NCBI RefSeq assembly: GCF_029080175.1
Contig: NZ_JARFJC010000022.1
DNA length: 64,000 nt
Source of the DNA: Luteipulveratus flavus
GTDB lineage: Bacteria; Actinomycetota; Actinomycetes; Actinomycetales; Dermatophilaceae
Strand: one strand, 5' to 3'
Both the position numbers and the translations under genes were made by a program. The notes below the pieces were generated by a model. It was not told the origin of the DNA. It worked only from the letters and a program-made list of their open reading frames with translations, and did no database searches. The stretch's first letter is position 1. Each line of letters starts with the position of its first letter. This document shows, piece by piece, positions 41,970-49,284 of the stretch.

Positions 41970-43603
41970 CGAGCGCCACCTCCGGTCCCGGCCGGGGACG
42001 GACGGCGTGCGGGCAGCGGCTCGGACAGGCGCTCGGTGGACCGGTCGCCGCGGACGGCCTTGAGCAGGACCTCGGCGCTGATCAGGCACATTGGCAGGCC
42101 GATGCCCGGGATGGTGCCGTGACCCGCGTAGTACAGGCCGTCGACCGTGCGCGAGATGTTGCGGCCGCGCAGGAAGGCGCTCTGCCGCAGCGTGTGCGCG
42201 AGCCCGAGCGCGCCGCCGGCCCACGCGTTGAGGTCGGCCACGAAGTCGCCGGGACCGATGGTGCGACGGACCACGATCCGCTCGGCCAGGTCGGGAACGC
42301 CGGCCCAGGAGGCGATCTGGCGGACGGCGGCGTCGGCGATCCGCTCGACCTGCGGGTCGCCGTCGCCGTCGAGCCCGCCGCGTCCGAGCGCGGGGTCCGC
42401 AGGGACGGGGACGAGGACGAACAGGTTCTCGTGGTCGGGCGGCGCGGCGGCGGGGTCGGTCGCCGACGTCCGGGAGACGTAGATCGACGCGGGGTCGGGT
42501 ACGGGGTCGCCCGAGCCGGCGAGGACGTCGAAGTGCCGCTCCCACTCCCGGGTGAACAGCAGCGAGTGGTGCGCGAGCTGCGGCAGCGAGCCACGGACGC
42601 CGAGCAGGACGAGCACCGCTCCGGGGCCGGGGTCGCGCCGGCGCCACCACGCCTCGGGCCGGCTGCGCAGCGGCTCCGGCAGCAGCCGCGTCTCGACGTG
42701 GTGCAGGTCGGTGGCGCCCACCACGACGTCGGCCGGGACCGTCCGCCCCTGCCCCTCGGCGTCGCGCACCCTCACGCCCCGGACCTGCGCCGTACGGCGG
42801 TCGCCCCGCAGCGGCCGGGCCGGGCGCGGCGCGGTGACGATCTGCGTCGCCGTCGACCCGGTGTGGATGCGGACGCCCTCGGCCTCTGCCAGAGCCGCCA
42901 GCGAGTCGACGAGCCGGGCGAACCCGCCCTGCGGGTAGAAGACGCCCTCGACCAGGTCGAGGTGGCTCATCAGGTGGTACATGCTCGGCGCGCGCGACGG
43001 GGACGTGCCGAGGAAGACGGCCGGGTATCCGAGCACCTGGGCGAGCCGGTGGTCGTGGACGTACCGGCCGGCGAACCGGTCCAGCGGCTGCCCGAGCAGC
43101 CGGGCCAGCCGGCCGAGCCGCCGCAGCACGTCGGGCCGTGCGAGGGGCAGCATCGAGGCGTACGTCGTGTAGAGGAAGCGGCGGACGGCCAGGTCGTACG
43201 TCTCGCGGGCGGACGCGAGGTAGGCGGTGAGCGCGGTCCCCGCGCCGGGCTCGACCCGCTCGAAGGCGGCCGCCACGGCCGCTGGGTCCGAACGCACGTC
43301 CATCGGGCTCGGATCGCCCTCGAAGAACACCCGGTACGCCGGGTCGAGCCGGACGAGGTCCAGCTGGTCCTGCGTGGTCGTGCCGAGCAGGCGGAAGAAG
43401 TGGTCGAACACGTCGGCCATGAGGTACCACGACGGGCCCGTGTCGAACCGGAACCCGTCCCGGTTCCACCGGCCGGCGCGGCCGCCGAGGACCGAGTTCT
43501 GCTCGTGCAGCTCGACGTCGTGCCCGTCCCGGGCCAGCAGCGCGGCCGACGCGAGGCCGGCGACGCCACCGCCGATGACGACTGCTGTGGGGCGCGCGGG
43601 CAT
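41966..43603 (-). CDS. crtI: Carotenoid desaturase (CrtI/CrtN type)
   Basis: 545-residue FAD enzyme. The N-terminus has VVIGGGVAGLASAALLARDG and LGGRAGRW, then FRFDTGPSWYLMADVFDHFF as in CrtI/CrtN; the C-terminal signature DGLYYAGHGTIPGIGLPMCLISAE is complete. It desaturates phytoene or its C30 analogue. The ATG at 43603 overlaps the crtB stop by one base (TGATG). Confidence 0.93.
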   Translation of the reverse strand: MPARPTAVVIGGGVAGLASAALLARDGHDVELHEQNSVLGGRAGRWNRDGFRFDTGPSWYLMADVFDHFFRLLGTTTQDQLDLVRLDPAYRVFFEGDPSPMDVRSDPAAVAAAFERVEPGAGTALTAYLASARETYDLAVRRFLYTTYASMLPLARPDVLRRLGRLARLLGQPLDRFAGRYVHDHRLAQVLGYPAVFLGTSPSRAPSMYHLMSHLDLVEGVFYPQGGFARLVDSLAALAEAEGVRIHTGSTATQIVTAPRPARPLRGDRRTAQVRGVRVRDAEGQGRTVPADVVVGATDLHHVETRLLPEPLRSRPEAWWRRRDPGPGAVLVLLGVRGSLPQLAHHSLLFTREWERHFDVLAGSGDPVPDPASIYVSRTSATDPAAAPPDHENLFVLVPVPADPALGRGGLDGDGDPQVERIADAAVRQIASWAGVPDLAERIVVRRTIGPGDFVADLNAWAGGALGLAHTLRQSAFLRGRNISRTVDGLYYAGHGTIPGIGLPMCLISAEVLLKAVRGDRSTERLSEPLPARRPSPAGTGGGAR

Positions 43604-44559
43604 CAGGACCGGTCGCGCAGGTAGGTGGCTACGGCGATCCGGGCCTTGACCGGGCCGGGCACGCGGACCCGTTGCCGCAGGATCTCGGTGGCCGGCGTCG
43701 CGCGCAGCCGCTCGGCCAGGTCGGTGAAGACCGCGTGCGCCACCGCGACTGCTGAGCGGCTGCTGTCGGGGAGCAGGGTGACCGCGGTCATCGCCGTGGC
43801 GAGGTCGGCGTCGATGTCGTCCAGCAGCAGGTTCTTCTGTGCCTCGGTCAGCTGCTCGGGCCGGACGTCGGGGAAGTAGCGGCGGCCGCGCAGCCGGTAG
43901 TCCTCGGCGAGGTCGCGCAGGAAGTTGACCTTCTGGAAGGCCGCGCCCAGGGCCTGGGCGCCGGGAGCGAGCCGGTCGTACGCGTCGCGGTCGTACCCCT
44001 CGTCGTGGCCCGGCGTGGCGAGGAAGGCCTTGAGGCACATCAGGCCGACGACCTCGGCGGACCCGTAGACGTACCGCGCGAAGCTCTCGGCGTCGTGCTC
44101 GCGCACCGTCAGGTCCGTGCGCATGGACGCGAAGAACGGTGTCACGAGATCGGCGCCGATGCCGCACTCGCGGGCCGTCGCGGCGAACGCGTGCACCACC
44201 AGGTTCGAGCTGTAGCCCTGGGCCAGGGCGTCGGTGGTCTCCAGCTCCAGCCGGTCCAGCACCTCGGCCGCGCGGTCGGGGTGGCTGACGCCCATCCGCC
44301 CGTCCACCACCTCGTCGGCGAGCCGGACCAGGGCGTACACCGCGGCGATGCGGTCGCGGACCGGCTGCTGCAGCAGCCGGCTGGCCAGCCCGAAGGAGGA
44401 GGAGTACGCGCGGATCACCGAGGCGGCCGCGTCGCGGGCCACGTCGTCGTAGAGCCGTTCGTCGTAGAGGTCCTGGCCGTCGACCGGCGGCTGCCCGGAC
44501 CGACCCGGCCAGGAGAGGCGCCGGGTCCGGCGCAGCGGCATGGACACCCGCAGGCTCAT
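43603..44559 (-). CDS. crtB: Phytoene/squalene synthase CrtB
   Basis: 318-residue head-to-head prenyl synthase. Both Asp-rich motifs are present, DEVVD near residue 82 and DLAED near 215, and SSSFGLASRLLQQPVRDRIAAVYALVRLADE is the standard opening. It condenses two prenyl diphosphates to phytoene or to a C30 product; chain length cannot be fixed. The ATG at 44559 overlaps the preceding 52-residue gene as ATGA. Confidence 0.93.
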   Translation of the reverse strand: MSLRVSMPLRRTRRLSWPGRSGQPPVDGQDLYDERLYDDVARDAAASVIRAYSSSFGLASRLLQQPVRDRIAAVYALVRLADEVVDGRMGVSHPDRAAEVLDRLELETTDALAQGYSSNLVVHAFAATARECGIGADLVTPFFASMRTDLTVREHDAESFARYVYGSAEVVGLMCLKAFLATPGHDEGYDRDAYDRLAPGAQALGAAFQKVNFLRDLAEDYRLRGRRYFPDVRPEQLTEAQKNLLLDDIDADLATAMTAVTLLPDSSRSAVAVAHAVFTDLAERLRATPATEILRQRVRVPGPVKARIAVATYLRDRS

Positions 44560-44714
44560 GCTGCGGCCTGCCGCGGCGGCTGGATGGGGTCGGGCAGGTG
44601 CCTCGTCACGGCTGGGTCCACACCGAGCAACGCTATCTCGCGGGCGGCGCCCAGCAGGGCAAGGCCGCCGGCGAGGATCCCGCCGGCCGCGCGGAGGGGG
44701 CAGGATCCGGTCAT
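44556..44714 (-). CDS. 52-residue small membrane protein in the carotenoid operon
   Basis: MTGSCPLRAAGGILAGGLAL, then a continued hydrophobic segment to about residue 32 and a short polar tail. One membrane helix is expected. ATGA overlaps with both the PAP2 gene upstream and crtB downstream, and a GAGGTGAG Shine-Dalgarno before its ATG, argue that it is translated. No known function. Confidence 0.6.
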   Translation of the reverse strand: MTGSCPLRAAGGILAGGLALLGAAREIALLGVDPAVTRHLPDPIQPPRQAAA

Positions 44715-45613
44715 GTGCTCACCTCGGTCCGGCGTGGACGGTCGTGGGGCGTTCGGGTGCCGATGGACCGGTGGCTGCGGCCTGTGCGATGCGTGGCTCG
44801 GGCCACCGTGACAGCGACCACGGCCGTGGCCCAGCCCGCGACGACGTCGATCACGTAGTGCTCGCCGGTGTACACCAGCGCGACCGCCATCACCGCCGCG
44901 TACGCCGCGAGCGCGGCGCGCCACGGCCACCGCAGTACCGGCCACAGGAAGAGCAGGAGGAGCACCGGGGTCGCCGCGTGCAGGGACGGCACCGCCGCGA
45001 CCGGGTTGCTGCCGGCCTGGCCGTCGCCGAGCAGGTGCCGTACGAGCGGCAGACCGAGCGCGTCCCAGCCGAGGCCGGAGATGCGCCGCACCGGGGCGAC
45101 GGCGCCCTGCTGCGAGGCGAGCCACGGGGGAGCGGCCGGGTACACCGCGTACAGGAGCATGCCGACCGCGGTGAGGGTCAGCACCGCCGTGATCCACGCG
45201 CGGAACCGGTCGCGGTAGTGCAGCCACACCAGCGCCGTGCCCACGGGCAGGACGACGAAGTGACTGACGTAGACGAGCGCGGCCACCGCGTCGTACCAGT
45301 GCGCACCGCCCCCGACGAGCCGCTGCTGGAGCCACGCCGACGGGACGACGCCGAAGACCGCCCGGTCGACGGCCGGCGGCGCCGTGACGTGCAGCCCGAA
45401 CCCGAGCCGGTTCGTCACGCCCTGCCGCGGCCGTGCCGTGATCGGCGCGCTGATCCACTGAGCGAGCACATAGGACAGCAGGACCAGCGTGAGCGGGGAG
45501 CACGCCAGCAGCAGCTGCACCCAGGTCGGCTGCAGCGGCCGGGGCAGACGACGGGCGGGCTCCTCGGCGCTCGCACGGATCGGCCGAGCCGACGTCCGCC
45601 TCATCCGCATCAT
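44711..45613 (-). CDS. PAP2-family membrane phosphatase
   Basis: 300-residue inner-membrane protein with about six helices. The C-terminal PAP2 signature is seen in VAAVPSLHAATPVLLLLF and YTGEHYVIDVVAGW, giving the catalytic His residues; an earlier WLASQQGAVAPVRRISGLGWDALGLP part corresponds to inositolphosphotransferase/PAP2-like proteins (GlcNAc-Ino-P or Aur1 type). First gene of the carotenoid operon; a role in lipid phosphate turnover for the pigment is only inferred. Start ATG 45613 is chosen; GTG 45631 is possible. A GGTT/GGGTAT promoter lies 66 nt upstream. Confidence 0.88.
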   Translation of the reverse strand: MMRMRRTSARPIRASAEEPARRLPRPLQPTWVQLLLACSPLTLVLLSYVLAQWISAPITARPRQGVTNRLGFGLHVTAPPAVDRAVFGVVPSAWLQQRLVGGGAHWYDAVAALVYVSHFVVLPVGTALVWLHYRDRFRAWITAVLTLTAVGMLLYAVYPAAPPWLASQQGAVAPVRRISGLGWDALGLPLVRHLLGDGQAGSNPVAAVPSLHAATPVLLLLFLWPVLRWPWRAALAAYAAVMAVALVYTGEHYVIDVVAGWATAVVAVTVARATHRTGRSHRSIGTRTPHDRPRRTEVST

Positions 45614-45678
45614 CCGCTTCGTGTCGACCCCCACTCGGCCCGTTGCCGGGCCGAGTCGTGCCGGTCCGTTTTCTTCGG

Positions 45679-45703
45679 ATACCCGGTCGTACCCGAATGA
45701 ACC
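45679..45703 (-). promoter_or_regulatory. SigB-type promoter of the carotenoid operon
   Basis: Minus strand: GGTT (45700-45703), 15-nt spacer, GGGTAT (45679-45684), 66 nt before the PAP2 start. Carotenoid synthesis under SigB-type control is known in other bacteria. Confidence 0.6.
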
Positions 45704-45813
45704 AGCCGCCCGCGCGGAGCCGGTCGAGAGCGGTGCCTGGCCCGCGGATAAGCGTCCGGCCGGCGCCTCCACCGGCGTTCGGGGGCCGCAGTGTGGACGC
45801 GGATGGGCCGCAA

Positions 45814-46452
45814 TCAGGAAGCGACGCGTCTGAGGTCGTCGACGAGGGCGGCGAAGTCGGCGTCGTGGTCGTTCGACCGCAGCACCGACGACGGGTGGAC
45901 GGTGGCCAGCAGGCGCTCGGGCGGCTCGTCCAGTGGCAGCCGGTCCGGCCAGGTCAGCAGCTCACCGCGCCGCTGGGTCACGCTGAAGTCGGTGCCCAGC
46001 ACGGCCTTCGCGGCGGTGGCGCCGAGCAGCACGACGGTGCTCGGACGGACGTCCGCCAGCTCCGCGTGGAACCACGGCACGCACGCCCTCACCTGCCAGC
46101 CGGCCGGCGACTTGTGGATCCGCCGCGTGCCGCTGGGCATCGTGAACCGGAAGTGCTTCACCACGTTGGTCCGGTAGATCGTCGTGGGGTCCAGCCCGGC
46201 CTCGGTGATCGCGCGGACCAGCAGCTTCCCGGCCGGGCCGACGAACGGCTGGCCGGCCTGGTCCTCCTGGTCGCCCGGCTGCTCGCCGACCATCATCACC
46301 CGGGCGTGCGGCGGTCCCTGACCCATGACCGCCTGGATGGCGTTCTCGTACAGGTCGCACCCGCGGCAGCGCTGTACGGCGGCGCTCAGCGCGTCGTGGT
46401 CGGCGTGCTCGGGCACCCACTGCTCGGCCCCCGGCCAGTCCTTCGCGGTCAT
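45814..46452 (-). CDS. udgX: UdgX-family uracil-DNA binding protein
   Basis: 212-residue family-4-like uracil-DNA glycosylase with motif GEQPGDQED, iron-sulfur cysteines including CRGCDLY and CVPWF, and the UdgX-specific loop GTRRIHKSP near residue 108. The His in RRIH is the residue that in UdgX forms a covalent bond with DNA at uracil. HPSSVLR closes the active site. Start ATG 46452. Next to the SOS-type HNH gene it fits a DNA-damage theme. Not in an obvious operon. Confidence 0.93.
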   Translation of the reverse strand: MTAKDWPGAEQWVPEHADHDALSAAVQRCRGCDLYENAIQAVMGQGPPHARVMMVGEQPGDQEDQAGQPFVGPAGKLLVRAITEAGLDPTTIYRTNVVKHFRFTMPSGTRRIHKSPAGWQVRACVPWFHAELADVRPSTVVLLGATAAKAVLGTDFSVTQRRGELLTWPDRLPLDEPPERLLATVHPSSVLRSNDHDADFAALVDDLRRVAS

Positions 46453-46647
46453 CGATCCGGCTCCGTTCGCGCTCGTTCGGGCTGGTGGTGGTCGGCACAC
46501 ATGGGGCAGCCAGGCCGAGCAGGGCGCGGGCCGGTGGCCCGGGCCTGGCTGCGTCCCGTGCGTCGTACCCGTCGAGCGGGAGACGAACCAGGGTTACGGC
46601 CCGCCGTCCCGGGTGGGCCGGGCTGGCGGGGCCAGCGGGAGGGGTGG

Positions 46648-47934
46648 TCATGGGGGTGATCCGGAGTTTTGGGTGAGGTCCCAGGTGACTGCGGTGGGGG
46701 TGACGGTGGCGGTGAGGTCGCGGTGGTGGACCAGGGTGTGGTGGTGTCCGCAGAGCAGTGCGGCGTTGCCGAGGTCGGTCGGGCCGCCGCGGGACCACCA
46801 TGTGACGTGGTGGGCGTCGCACCACTGGGCGGGGATGGTGCAGCCGGGGTAGGTGCATCCTCGGTCGCGGTGCCACAGGGCGCGGCGTTGGGCGGGTGTG
46901 AAGAGGCGGACCTCGGCGCCGAGGTCGAGGATCTCACCGCGGGAGCCGAGGACGACCGGGATGATGCCGGCGTCGCAGGCATGGCGGCGGACCTCGGTGG
47001 CGGAGAGGACTTCGCCGGTAGCGGTCACGCCGGCGCCGGGCAGGTCGTGGCGGAGCTGGTCGAGGGTCATGGTGACCAGGACCTGGGCTTTGCTGGTGCG
47101 CGGACCGGCGCCGGGGGCGGACACGCCGCGGCGGATGACGTCGATGAGCGCGTCGCCGCGGCGGCGGGCAGGGGTCCGCAGGTCCGGTTCGCCGTGCGGT
47201 CCGGTGACCGGTGCGGACAGTCCGGCGACGGCGGCGTCGAGGATGGCGGCGGCGTCGGGGTCGGCCAGGAACCGGTACTCCGCCAGGCCGGCCGGTCCGG
47301 GGCGCTTGGTCAGGCCGCGGCCGCGGGCGCGGGCCGCGTGGGCGGCGTCCAGATCGCGCTCGGGCCTCATCAGCTGCCCGGCATAACGGATCGCGGTGCT
47401 CAGCTCGCGCGGCGTGAGTCCGGTCCCGTCGGCGCCGTCGACGGCGGCGTGGACCAGGTCGGTCACCACCTCGGCGACCTGCTCGGGGACCGCGACCGGA
47501 CTCACCTCGGTCTCGAAGCGGGCGAGCTGGTCGGCCTTGCCCGACCCCAGGTGCCCGGCCGTGAACGCCTCCCACACCGCGCGGGCGCCGGCCCGGTCAC
47601 GCGTCGCCGTCAGGCGCAGCACCCTGCTGATGTGGCCGGGGTCGCTGACCGCGGCCCCGCCGCCGCGCTGCTGGCAGGAGCGCACCCAGTCCACCGCGCC
47701 GTAACCGCGCTCGGCGGGCAGCCCGCGCGACACCCCTTCTCGGACGGCGGCGACCTCAAGACGGTCCAGCACCGCCCGGATCGCCGCGACCGAGCCGACC
47801 AACGCCTCGACCTGCTCGCCGGACAGACCCCAGAACGACGCTCCTTCGACGGCGGACAGGCTCGCCACGACAGCCTCCATCGCCCCGGGCACGGAGTGCG
47901 CGGGGGTGGCGGTGGTGAGCGACTGAACGGCCAT
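46648..47934 (-). CDS. DUF222 / HNH endonuclease (13E12-type repeat family)
   Basis: 428-residue protein: an N-terminal DUF222 domain (LDRLEVAAVREGVSRGLPAE, then the GYGAVDWVRS block) and a C-terminal HNH nuclease motif with CTYPGCTIPAQWCDAHHV...GGPTDLGNAALLCGHHHTLVHH at about 358-402. These actinobacterial proteins occur in many copies per genome. The ATG at 47934 (MAVQSL) is preferred to ATG 47949 because the latter lies inside a LexA box (47938-47953), typical of SOS-controlled members of this family. Confidence 0.93.
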   Translation of the reverse strand: MAVQSLTTATPAHSVPGAMEAVVASLSAVEGASFWGLSGEQVEALVGSVAAIRAVLDRLEVAAVREGVSRGLPAERGYGAVDWVRSCQQRGGGAAVSDPGHISRVLRLTATRDRAGARAVWEAFTAGHLGSGKADQLARFETEVSPVAVPEQVAEVVTDLVHAAVDGADGTGLTPRELSTAIRYAGQLMRPERDLDAAHAARARGRGLTKRPGPAGLAEYRFLADPDAAAILDAAVAGLSAPVTGPHGEPDLRTPARRRGDALIDVIRRGVSAPGAGPRTSKAQVLVTMTLDQLRHDLPGAGVTATGEVLSATEVRRHACDAGIIPVVLGSRGEILDLGAEVRLFTPAQRRALWHRDRGCTYPGCTIPAQWCDAHHVTWWSRGGPTDLGNAALLCGHHHTLVHHRDLTATVTPTAVTWDLTQNSGSPP

Positions 47935-47937
47935 GAC

Positions 47938-47953
47938 TCGAACATACATTCGA
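47938..47953 (-). promoter_or_regulatory. LexA SOS box
   Basis: TCGAAC-ATAC-ATTCGA matches the mycobacterial/Bacillus-type SOS box TCGAAC-N4-GTTCGA at 11 of 12 fixed positions, and ends 4 nt before the ATG of the HNH gene. Confidence 0.75.
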
Positions 47954-48061
47954 ACACCGACAGCCGCCGAGAACGCCTCGGAGCGAGGTGGCGACGCCCG
48001 CCGTCGCGGGCCATCGAGCCGCCCAGGATCGGTCGTCCGGCAGGCGTACGACCGTTGCGTC

Positions 48062-48087
48062 CTACCCGATCACGGGGGTGCACAAAC
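48062..48087 (-). promoter_or_regulatory. SigB-type promoter upstream of the HNH gene
   Basis: Minus strand: GTTT (48084-48087), 16-nt spacer, GGGTAG (48062-48067), 128 nt from the HNH start. With the LexA box it would give dual stress and SOS control. No gene is seen between. Confidence 0.4.
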
Positions 48088-48220
48088 CTTGCACAGCCTG
48101 TCGATTTTGTTGAAGGTCTCGTCTAGGGTTTTGACCACGGCGGCGCGCTGAGCGACCGCTGTGGCGGTTGGCCACCGCCGCAGATCCGGACCCCCGACCG
48201 ATCCCGAGAAAGGCCCGGCG

Positions 48221-48283
48221 ATGGCAATCTTCCCCGATCTTCGACTGCTCGGCACGCCCCGCGAGAGCGGTGGTTGGCGATGA
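48221..48283 (+). CDS. 20-residue leader peptide coupled to the sigma factor gene
   Basis: ATG at 48221 with GAGAAAGG 7-8 nt upstream opens a 20-codon frame (MAIFPDLRLLGTPRESGGWR) whose TGA overlaps the ATG of the sigma factor (48280) as ATGA. The sigma start has only a weak Shine-Dalgarno of its own, so translation of the leader probably drives it. Confidence 0.5.
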   Translation: MAIFPDLRLLGTPRESGGWR

Positions 48284-49146
48284 GCACCGCAGCCCTGGAG
48301 AGCGCCGGAGCGGGCACGTCCCGGCCGCAGCACGATCACCACCGGAGCGAGGAGCCGGCGCGCCCTGTGCTGCGCGCCGTACCCGACGAGCTCGACACCG
48401 ACGGCCTGCTCGCCCTCGCGGAGGCCGCGGCCGACCCGCGCGAGGCGGCTCGGCTCCGCGGCGAGGTGGTCCTCGAGCACCAGGGCCTCGCTCGCCGGCT
48501 GGCGCGCCGGTACGCCGGACGGGGCGTGGAGCAGGAGGACCTCGAGCAGGTCGCGCTGCTGGCCCTGGTCAACGCCACGCGGCGGTACCGTCCGGGCGCG
48601 CCGTGCGGATTCGTGGGCTACGCCGCACCCACGATCACCGGCGAGATCAAGCGCCACTTCCGTGACCACGGCTGGACGGTGCGGCCGCCGCGCTCCCTGC
48701 AGGAGACCGTCCAGGGCTGGCGTCGGGCCCGTGAGGAGCTCACCCACCAGCTGGGCCGTACGCCGACCCGCGCCGAGCTGGCCGACCACCTCGGGGTAGC
48801 TGTCCACGTCGTGGCGCAGGCGGAGCAGGTCCACGGCGACTACCACCCGGCGTCACTGCACGCCCCGACGTCGTTCGACGCCGACCTCACCCTGGGCGAC
48901 GCCATCCCCGACGACGCGCCGGACCGGTACGCGGAGGCGGAGACGATGGCCGTCCTCGCGCCCGCGCTGGCCCGGCTCACCCCGCGGGAGAGGGACATCG
49001 TGCGGCTGCGGTTCGTGGAGAACCTCAGCCAGCGACGCATCGGCGAGCAGCTGGGGGTCAGCCAGATGCAGATCTCGCGGCTGCTGCGCCGCATCCTGGC
49101 CACTCTGCGCGAGCAGATCGGCGAGGTCAACGCCCAGCTTGCGTAG
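48280..49146 (+). CDS. SigB/SigF-family RNA polymerase sigma factor
   Basis: 288-residue group 3 sigma factor. Region 2 is at about 60-135 (EDLEQVALLALVNATRRYRPGAPCGFVGYAAPTITGEIKRHFRDHGWTVRPPR), region 3 at 140-190 and region 4 at 230-285 with helix-turn-helix SQRRIGEQLGVSQMQISRLLRRI. Factors of this group recognise GTTT/GGGTA promoters, which abound in the window. The 5' leader contains a coupled 20-residue frame. No anti-sigma gene adjoins it, so its control may be at a distance. Confidence 0.93.
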   Translation: MSTAALESAGAGTSRPQHDHHRSEEPARPVLRAVPDELDTDGLLALAEAAADPREAARLRGEVVLEHQGLARRLARRYAGRGVEQEDLEQVALLALVNATRRYRPGAPCGFVGYAAPTITGEIKRHFRDHGWTVRPPRSLQETVQGWRRAREELTHQLGRTPTRAELADHLGVAVHVVAQAEQVHGDYHPASLHAPTSFDADLTLGDAIPDDAPDRYAEAETMAVLAPALARLTPRERDIVRLRFVENLSQRRIGEQLGVSQMQISRLLRRILATLREQIGEVNAQLA

Positions 49147-49284
49147 AACCCCGCGGCGACGGCTCCGGGAGGCGGCGGTGCGTCGGCGCTCGCGAGTACG
49201 CCTACCCCTCGCGCCGGCCCGCCTTCCTGCGCAGGCGGTGCACTCCGGGTCACACTGGAGCTCCACCTCTCGGAGGGAGCGGGT

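Noticed and set aside
48100..48140. Housekeeping promoter for the sigma gene in the AT-richer patch
   Set aside because: TAGGGT fits a loose -10, but no -35 at usual spacing could be found.
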